Source: Dactylosporangium aurantiacum (lineage in GTDB: Bacteria > Actinomycetota > Actinomycetes > Mycobacteriales > Micromonosporaceae). Taken from it: a DNA stretch of 64,000 nucleotides. The position numbers and the translations under genes are program-made. This document shows, piece after piece, positions 59,540-64,000 of this stretch. How positions within the stretch are numbered: the first letter of the stretch is position 1; each line of letters begins with the position of its first letter. The stretch spans positions 1 through 64,000 of the forward strand of contig NZ_JNYJ01000033.1 of assembly GCF_000716715.1 (NCBI RefSeq). The letters are read 5' to 3'. Under the pieces are notes generated by a model, which was not told the DNA's origin, made no database searches, and saw only the letters and a program-made list of their open reading frames with translations.

Positions 59540-60121
59540 CTAGGCGGCCGGTGGTGGGGTCCGCAGGCCTTCCAGCAGCGTGAGGAGGTACCGGCGGGCG
59601 GTGGCGGACCGCTCGGCCGGGGTCTCGCAGTGAACCTCGGCGGCGTAGGCGATCCCGCACATCAGCGGCACCAGGTCGGGGGCGGTCAGGTCGGTGCGCA
59701 CCACCCCGGCGGCGTGGGCTCGGGCCAGCAGGGTGGTGCCGGCCGAGCGCAGCGACTCCTTGAGCTGCGTGGTGCGCGGCAGGGCGTCACTGGCGGCGGC
59801 CGAGACCGTGGCCAGGGACGGGTCGGTGACCTGGGCCTGCACCGTGTGCAGCAGGAAGCCGGTCAACGCCCGCCAGGGGTCGGTGTCGCGCAGCGCCGCC
59901 TCGCCGTGCCCGGCGAGCGTCTCCAGGCACGGCAGGGCGACGGTCTCCAGCAGCGCCTCCGGCGTGGGGAAGTGCCGGTAGACGGTGCCGACGCCGAGGC
60001 CGGCGCGGCGGGCGACGTCGTTGAGCTGCAGCGGGGTGTGCTCGTCGACCAGTTCGCGGGCCACGGCGACGATGCGGTCCCAGTTGCGGGCGGCGTCCTT
60101 GCGCAGCGGCGGCCTGGTCAT
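59540..60121 (-). CDS. TetR-family regulator
   Basis: 193 residues. The HTH is ARELVDEHTPLQLNDVARRAGLGVGTVYRHFPTPEALLETV (residues about 20-60). The C-terminal domain resembles the SACE_7040 type. It lies 40 bases downstream of the SDR gene on the same strand, so the two form an operon, and probably represses it through the repeats near 61068-61121. Confidence 0.88.
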   Translation of the reverse strand: MTRPPLRKDAARNWDRIVAVARELVDEHTPLQLNDVARRAGLGVGTVYRHFPTPEALLETVALPCLETLAGHGEAALRDTDPWRALTGFLLHTVQAQVTDPSLATVSAAASDALPRTTQLKESLRSAGTTLLARAHAAGVVRTDLTAPDLVPLMCGIAYAAEVHCETPAERSATARRYLLTLLEGLRTPPPAA

Positions 60122-60161
60122 GTGATCAGCATATTTCGACCGCCTGCCCGAGGGCCGGCCG

Positions 60162-61058
60162 CTACGCCGCCGTCAGCGGCGCGTGCCGCTCGCTCAGTCG
60201 GCGCACGGCCGCGACGACGCCGGGCCGCGTCGCGGGCTTGAACGGTGGCACCGGCTCCCCCGCCGCGCCGATCACGACGCCGGTGCGGCCCTCCAGCGCG
60301 GCCGCGGTGCCGGCGACGATCGACGGCACGGCGGCCACGGACGCCGGCCCGGCGGTCGACCGGGCGAACCTGCGCCGGACCAGCGGCCACAGCAGGCGCA
60401 GGCCCGGTGAGACGATGCGCGGGTCGTCCATCGTGCCGGTGGTCATGTCGGTGGCCGCGCCACCGGGGTCGGCGGCGAAGACCGACACGCCCGACCCGTC
60501 CAGCCGCGCGGCCAGATCGAGGGTGTAGACGAGGTTCGCGAGCTTGGCCCGGCCGTACCAGTGGAAGCCGTAGTAGCCACCGGGCGGCTCGACCGCGTCG
60601 AACACCCGCCTGGCCACCCCGACCGCGCCCGAGGTGACGTTCACGATCCGGCTCGGCGCGCCGGCGGACAGGGTCGGCAGGAGCAGCTCGGTGAGCAGGT
60701 ACGGCGAGAGGTGGTTGACCACGAACGACGCCTCGACGCCCCCGACGTCCCGGCGTTCGGCGAACATCGCGCCGACGTTGTTGACCAGCACCTTCAGCGG
60801 CTCCCCCGAGCCGGCGTGCTCGGCGGCGACCCGCGCGGCGAGCGCACGGACCTCGTCGAGCGAGGACAGGTCGGCCGGCAGGAAGCGGGCCGGATGCGCC
60901 GGTGCCGTCGCCGCGATCCGCTCGACCGCCCGGGCACCCCGGCCGCCGTCGCGGCCGACGACCGTGACGGCGAAGCCGTGCGCCGCCAGCCCGACCGCCG
61001 TCTCCAACCCGATGCCACCGGTCCCCGCCGTGACGATCGCATGCTGTCGCACAGTCAC
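60162..61058 (-). CDS. Short-chain dehydrogenase/reductase (retinol-dehydrogenase-like)
   Basis: 298 residues from GTG 61058, preceded by GAGGAG. It has the cofactor motif TAGTGGIGLETA, NNVGAM in place of NNAG, a catalytic Ser (VNVTSGAVG) and Y-G-R-A-K (WYGRAKLANLVYTLDLAARL). The AKLAN stretch is typical of the retinol dehydrogenase/WWOX subgroup. It probably oxidises or reduces a small alcohol. It is co-transcribed with the TetR gene. Confidence 0.86.
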   Translation of the reverse strand: MTVRQHAIVTAGTGGIGLETAVGLAAHGFAVTVVGRDGGRGARAVERIAATAPAHPARFLPADLSSLDEVRALAARVAAEHAGSGEPLKVLVNNVGAMFAERRDVGGVEASFVVNHLSPYLLTELLLPTLSAGAPSRIVNVTSGAVGVARRVFDAVEPPGGYYGFHWYGRAKLANLVYTLDLAARLDGSGVSVFAADPGGAATDMTTGTMDDPRIVSPGLRLLWPLVRRRFARSTAGPASVAAVPSIVAGTAAALEGRTGVVIGAAGEPVPPFKPATRPGVVAAVRRLSERHAPLTAA

Positions 61059-61067
61059 TCCTCAAAT

Positions 61068-61121
61068 CGGATAGTCCATCCACTTGAGGTGACCGTAGCA
61101 GTAAATCGGATGCGCTATCCG
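61068..61121. promoter_or_regulatory. Probable TetR operator repeats
   Basis: CGGAT-GCGCT-ATCCG (61107-61121) is an inverted repeat with 5-bp arms. A related form, CGGATAGTCCATCC, lies at 61068-61081 next to the SDR start. AATCGGAT precedes both. They flank the region where the SDR promoter must lie and are likely bound by the TetR encoded downstream. Confidence 0.5.
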
Positions 61122-61131
61122 CTCCGCGACT

Positions 61132-61758
61132 GTGGCGCTGGTCATGCCTGCTGCTTCGAGACAGCACCGACAACGACCTGACAACGACCCTCACGACGAC
61201 CCAGAGGACGACGAGGAACGGCACGGGTCGCCGATCGTCGCGGAGTTCCCGGTGGGCGGTGGCTACGCCCTCGGGCTCGACATCGGCGCCGGCTTCAGCA
61301 TGATCAAGCTGGGCATGCGCACCCCGGACGCGGCCGGGACCCTGGAGCTGGGGTGGGACGACCGGGCGCGATGGCACCCCGACGCGCCGCGCTGGGCCGA
61401 GCTGCCGATCGACTTCGGCCCGCCGGCACCCGTCACGCCGTGGTGGCCGCGCACCCGGGACTGGCTGCACCGCGTCGACGGGCAGCGCAGCGCGGTGGCC
61501 TGGCACCGGCACGACGACGGCACGTGGACCGTCGACCAGCACGGCGTCGGCCGTTATCTGTACAGCCACCCGCGACCACCGCCCGGTCCCGCCGGACCGA
61601 CCCCGCCGGCGGGCCCCGTCAGTGGCGCGCCCGGTACTCGGCCGACGTGGCAGGGGTCGTGTCGGTGCATCCGCTGCGCCCGCACAGGCAGGCGTACGGG
61701 AACGCCGGGAGGGTCGCGCCGGTGTGCCGTTCGTGCGCCGCGATCTGGCGGTGGATGA
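61132..61758 (+). CDS. Hypothetical protein, 208 residues, uncertain
   Basis: The frame from GTG 61132 (or ATG 61144) opens with an Asp-rich stretch (DNDPHDDPEDDEE) and has a convincing middle (PVGGGYALGLDIGAGFSMIKLGMRTPDAAGTLELGWDD, TVDQHGVGRYLYSHP). The last 60 residues are Pro/Arg-rich, lie antisense to the kinase gene and are probably not real protein. It may be a truncated or decayed gene. No family is recognised. Confidence 0.4.
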   Translation: MALVMPAASRQHRQRPDNDPHDDPEDDEERHGSPIVAEFPVGGGYALGLDIGAGFSMIKLGMRTPDAAGTLELGWDDRARWHPDAPRWAELPIDFGPPAPVTPWWPRTRDWLHRVDGQRSAVAWHRHDDGTWTVDQHGVGRYLYSHPRPPPGPAGPTPPAGPVSGAPGTRPTWQGSCRCIRCARTGRRTGTPGGSRRCAVRAPRSGGG

Positions 61759-62380
61759 CGTCGTTCTCATGACGGCGGCGTGACGACAGCTCCCGCCCCG
61801 GTCGTAGCCGCGCGAACGGCGCCGTGGCGGTGCTGACGGCCGCGCGCACCGCCGCCAGGACCTGATCCCAGTCGACGTCGGTCGGCACTTCGACGACGCG
61901 ACCATCGGCGGCCAGGGCCGCTGACCGCAGGCGTGCGTCGATCACCAGATCGCGCTCGACCAGGGCCTCGACCCGCTGGGCGGCGGCATCCTCCCCCGCC
62001 GCGAGCCGGCGCAGTCTGGCCGCGCGCGTCCACTCGGCGGTGGTGACCAGCCAGATCGCGCCGGCGGGCGACCACGTCGCGGCCGCCCGCGGGTGCAGTT
62101 GCGGCCCCTCGACCAGGGTCGGCACCCCCGCAACCTGGGCCGCCCGGACATCGTCCAGCACGGTGGGGAGTCTGAGGGCGGACGTGCGCTCGAACTCGTC
62201 CGCCGCGGCCACCGGGCCCAGGGCGAGCACGTCGCCGAGCGGTGGCCCGAGGGGGCCGAGGCGTTCCAGGTGGTCGTAGGTGTAGGCGTCGACCGGGTGC
62301 AGCGGGAGGTCCAGTTCGCGGGCGAGCCGGCGGGCGATCGTCGACTTGCCGGAGCCCGGGGTGCCCCCGATCCAGAACAT
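61619..62380 (-). CDS. P-loop kinase-like ATPase (AAA_18 type)
   Basis: 253 residues from ATG 62380. The N-terminal P-loop is GGTPGSGKST (residues 5-14), followed by IARRLARELDLPLHPVDAYTYDHLERL, typical of small-molecule or nucleotide kinases. The C-terminal part has several Cys (YACLCGRSGC) that may bind zinc. The start lies two bases after the hydrolase stop, so both genes are translated together. The substrate is unknown. Confidence 0.78.
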   Translation of the reverse strand: MFWIGGTPGSGKSTIARRLARELDLPLHPVDAYTYDHLERLGPLGPPLGDVLALGPVAAADEFERTSALRLPTVLDDVRAAQVAGVPTLVEGPQLHPRAAATWSPAGAIWLVTTAEWTRAARLRRLAAGEDAAAQRVEALVERDLVIDARLRSAALAADGRVVEVPTDVDWDQVLAAVRAAVSTATAPFARLRPGRELSSRRRHENDVIHRQIAAHERHTGATLPAFPYACLCGRSGCTDTTPATSAEYRARH

Positions 62381-62382
62381 CG

Positions 62383-63093
62383 TCACGGTGTCCACCGGGC
62401 GGCCGTGGTGCGCAGGTACGCGGCGACCGCGGCCGGGTCGACCAGCTGGTGCAGGTGCAGGCCGGGCAGGTGGGTGACGGCCCAGCCGCGCTCGCGGGCG
62501 TCCCGCGCGGCCGGGGTGTAGTGGTCGCTGAACCGCAGGTACGCGCACGGCGCCGTGTCCCAGCCGGACGGCACGGGGACCCGCTGGTCGTAGTACGTGA
62601 GCGGCAGGCGGGGCAGCTCGGCGCACACGGCGCGGCGGGTCGGCTCGTCGGGGAACAGCGGCGACGGATCCTCGTCCCACCAGTCGATCCACGGCGGCAG
62701 CCGGCCGTCGACGGCGCGGGGGCGCAGCCGGTCCAGCAGGGCGGGCGCGACGACGCGGGTCGGTCCGGTACGGGCGGGCAGGGCGGCGTCGACGAACACG
62801 CACCCGGCCACGGCGTGACCCGCGGACGCGGCGAGGCCGGCGACGATCACCGGCACGAAGTAGCCGGCGTTGCTGTGCGCCACGACGACGAGTGGGGCGC
62901 CGCCCGGCAGGCGGGTCACGGCGTCGGTGACCCGCCGGGCGACGGACGGCCAGAACGGCGGGTCGCCGCCGGTCACGCCGAGCAGCGACGGCACCGCCAC
63001 GGCGGAACCCGAAGCGGTCAGCGCCGCGGCCACCGGTGCCCAGGTCAGCGGGCCGACGAGAGGGCTGTGCACGAGCACGAACGCCGCGTCCAT
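62383..63093 (-). CDS. Alpha/beta hydrolase
   Basis: 236 residues. The fold begins FVLVHSPLVGPLTWAPVAAAL, and the nucleophile elbow is A-H-S-N-A-G instead of the usual G-x-S-x-G (VVVAHSNAGYFVPVIVAG). A His is placed in a conserved late loop (LPGLHLHQLVDP). It probably acts on an ester or amide. It is translationally coupled to the P-loop kinase downstream. Confidence 0.8.
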   Translation of the reverse strand: MDAAFVLVHSPLVGPLTWAPVAAALTASGSAVAVPSLLGVTGGDPPFWPSVARRVTDAVTRLPGGAPLVVVAHSNAGYFVPVIVAGLAASAGHAVAGCVFVDAALPARTGPTRVVAPALLDRLRPRAVDGRLPPWIDWWDEDPSPLFPDEPTRRAVCAELPRLPLTYYDQRVPVPSGWDTAPCAYLRFSDHYTPAARDARERGWAVTHLPGLHLHQLVDPAAVAAYLRTTAARWTP

Positions 63094-63141
63094 CGGCCCA
63101 CCGTAACGGCGGGCCGGCGGACGCGGCGTCCGGACGACGCG

Positions 63142-64000
63142 TCAGGCGACGACGGTCGGGAACCGCTCCCAGACCCGGTGCGCCCCCATCAGCTGCAGCA
63201 CCTGCGGGAACACCGCCGCGGCCGCGTCGCCGTCGACGACGCCGGGTGAGCCGGCGACCCCGGCCGCGGTGAGCACGGCCGCGCCGGCGCCCCAGCCGCC
63301 GATGGCCTTCGCGTGCCGCCAGCACTCCTCGACCATGAGCAGCACCCGCGGGTCGATGTTCGCCGCGGCGGGGGCACCGGCCTTGGCGTCGCGGGCCGGC
63401 AGCGCGTCAGGGGCCGGCACCGGCGCACCGGCGACCAGCAGCGCGTCGAACTCGACCGAGCGTGCGGTCGCGAACGTACGCTGCACCGGCAGGCCGCCGA
63501 CGATCCCGCCGTGCGGGGCGATCAGCAGCGGCACCATGCCGGCGGCGAAGACGCTCTCGCGCAGGGCGCTGATGCCGTCGAGGTCACCGTCGGGGTCCAC
63601 GACGATGCCGACCATCCGGCCATCGGTGGGCCATACCGCGCCGACCTGCGACAGCGCGGGGCTCGGGGCGGGTTCGGCGAGCGGCTCGGTCGGCTGCGGC
63701 GCGGGCAGGCCGAGGCCGGTCGCGACCTGGGCGCACAGCACCGGGTCGATGTTCGCCAGGCACTGCAGCTGCCGTTCCTTGATCGCCTGCTCGTAGCATT
63801 TGCCGAGCTCGAAGGTGTACGCGCGGATGATGTGCTCCTGCTCGACCGCCGACATGCTCCGCCAGAACAGCCGGACCTGGCTGTAGTGGTCGTCGAACGA
63901 CACCGGGTTGGCGCGCACCTTGCTGGCCTCGGTCACGGTGACCGGGACGTCGAGGAAGGCGTGTTCGGCGTCGCCGGCGACGGAGGGGTTGCCGCCGTCG
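63142..64000 (-). CDS. katE: Large-subunit catalase (KatE/HPII type), C-terminal part
   Basis: The open frame runs to the window edge, so the N-terminal haem-binding part is off the window; about 286 residues are seen. After AEHAFLDVPVTVTEASKVRANPVSFDDHYSQVRLFWRSMSAVEQEHIIRAYTFELGKC, typical of the end of a haem catalase core, comes a DJ-1/GATase1-like domain (RMVGIVVDPDGDLDGISALRESVFAAGMVPLLIAPHGG ... FDALLVAGAPVPAPDALPA), the extra domain of large-subunit clade 2 catalases. It removes hydrogen peroxide, probably in stationary phase or spores. Confidence 0.88.
   Translation of the reverse strand, partial: DGGNPSVAGDAEHAFLDVPVTVTEASKVRANPVSFDDHYSQVRLFWRSMSAVEQEHIIRAYTFELGKCYEQAIKERQLQCLANIDPVLCAQVATGLGLPAPQPTEPLAEPAPSPALSQVGAVWPTDGRMVGIVVDPDGDLDGISALRESVFAAGMVPLLIAPHGGIVGGLPVQRTFATARSVEFDALLVAGAPVPAPDALPARDAKAGAPAAANIDPRVLLMVEECWRHAKAIGGWGAGAAVLTAAGVAGSPGVVDGDAAAAVFPQVLQLMGAHRVWERFPTVVA

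Overview
The window is high-GC DNA with strong third-codon G/C bias, frequent GTG starts, many small TetR, MerR, XRE, LuxR and MarR regulators, sigma factors of the SigJ/ECF41 type, a chemotaxis receptor and secreted carbohydrate-active enzymes. This fits a soil actinomycete; a motile, sporangium-forming genus of the Micromonosporaceae (Actinoplanes or Dactylosporangium type) is the best guess, but it is an inference from gene content only. No rRNA, tRNA, CRISPR array or complete insertion sequence was seen.

Layout. 0-6 kb: a Tat-exported GH127 beta-L-arabinofuranosidase with a six-repeat ricin-like lectin tail, divergent from a large LuxR (LAL) regulator across two LacI-type palindromes. 6-22 kb: accessory genes, including a TerD-family protein, regulator/oxidoreductase pairs with visible operators, a sirtuin, repeat-fold proteins, GNAT enzymes, a self-regulated MerR-MDMPI fusion and a serine hydrolase. 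22.4-30.2 kb: a tight co-directional cluster of transporter, GDP-sugar 4,6-dehydratase, a NeuB-SAF-TIM-barrel fusion, a nucleotidyltransferase-GmhB fusion, a GmhA-like isomerase, an HddA-like kinase and a HAD phosphatase. 30.5-38 kb: small stress-type proteins, a ROK regulator, a hemerythrin-like protein, an ECF41 sigma factor with a DoxX-like partner, and an ArsR-type regulator facing an MFS exporter. 38-49 kb: a mixed region with several broken genes (GT2, SET domain, GyrB-like, a HIT protein fused to IS701 transposase debris) between intact radical SAM, MarR, HEAT and MCP genes. 49-57 kb: housekeeping hydrolases (HD domain, histidine phosphatase, two NUDIX), a tautomerase and a GGDEF-EAL protein. 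57-58.6 kb: two adjacent decayed genes (GH6 cellulase, FAD oxidoreductase). 58.6-64 kb: a second ECF41 sigma factor, TetR, SDR, kinase, hydrolase and the C-terminal part of a large-subunit catalase that runs off the window.

Most interesting system. The 23.7-30.2 kb cluster encodes, by family assignment, every step from sedoheptulose 7-phosphate to a GDP-activated D-glycero-D-manno-heptose (isomerase, kinase, 7-phosphatase, guanylyltransferase) plus a 4,6-dehydratase. Inside it sits an unusual three-domain protein joining a divergent NeuB-type (PEP-condensing) barrel to a second, xylose-isomerase-like barrel. This suggests an unusual heptose or a longer ulosonic sugar, perhaps for a cell-wall glycopolymer or a secondary metabolite; no glycosyltransferase is present to show the acceptor.

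Second theme. Both ECF41 sigma genes lie beside promoter-like elements of the form TGTCACA-N16-CGTC. The one between the 58.6 kb sigma gene and the FAD oxidoreductase matches the ECF41 consensus perfectly, yet the gene it would drive is broken.
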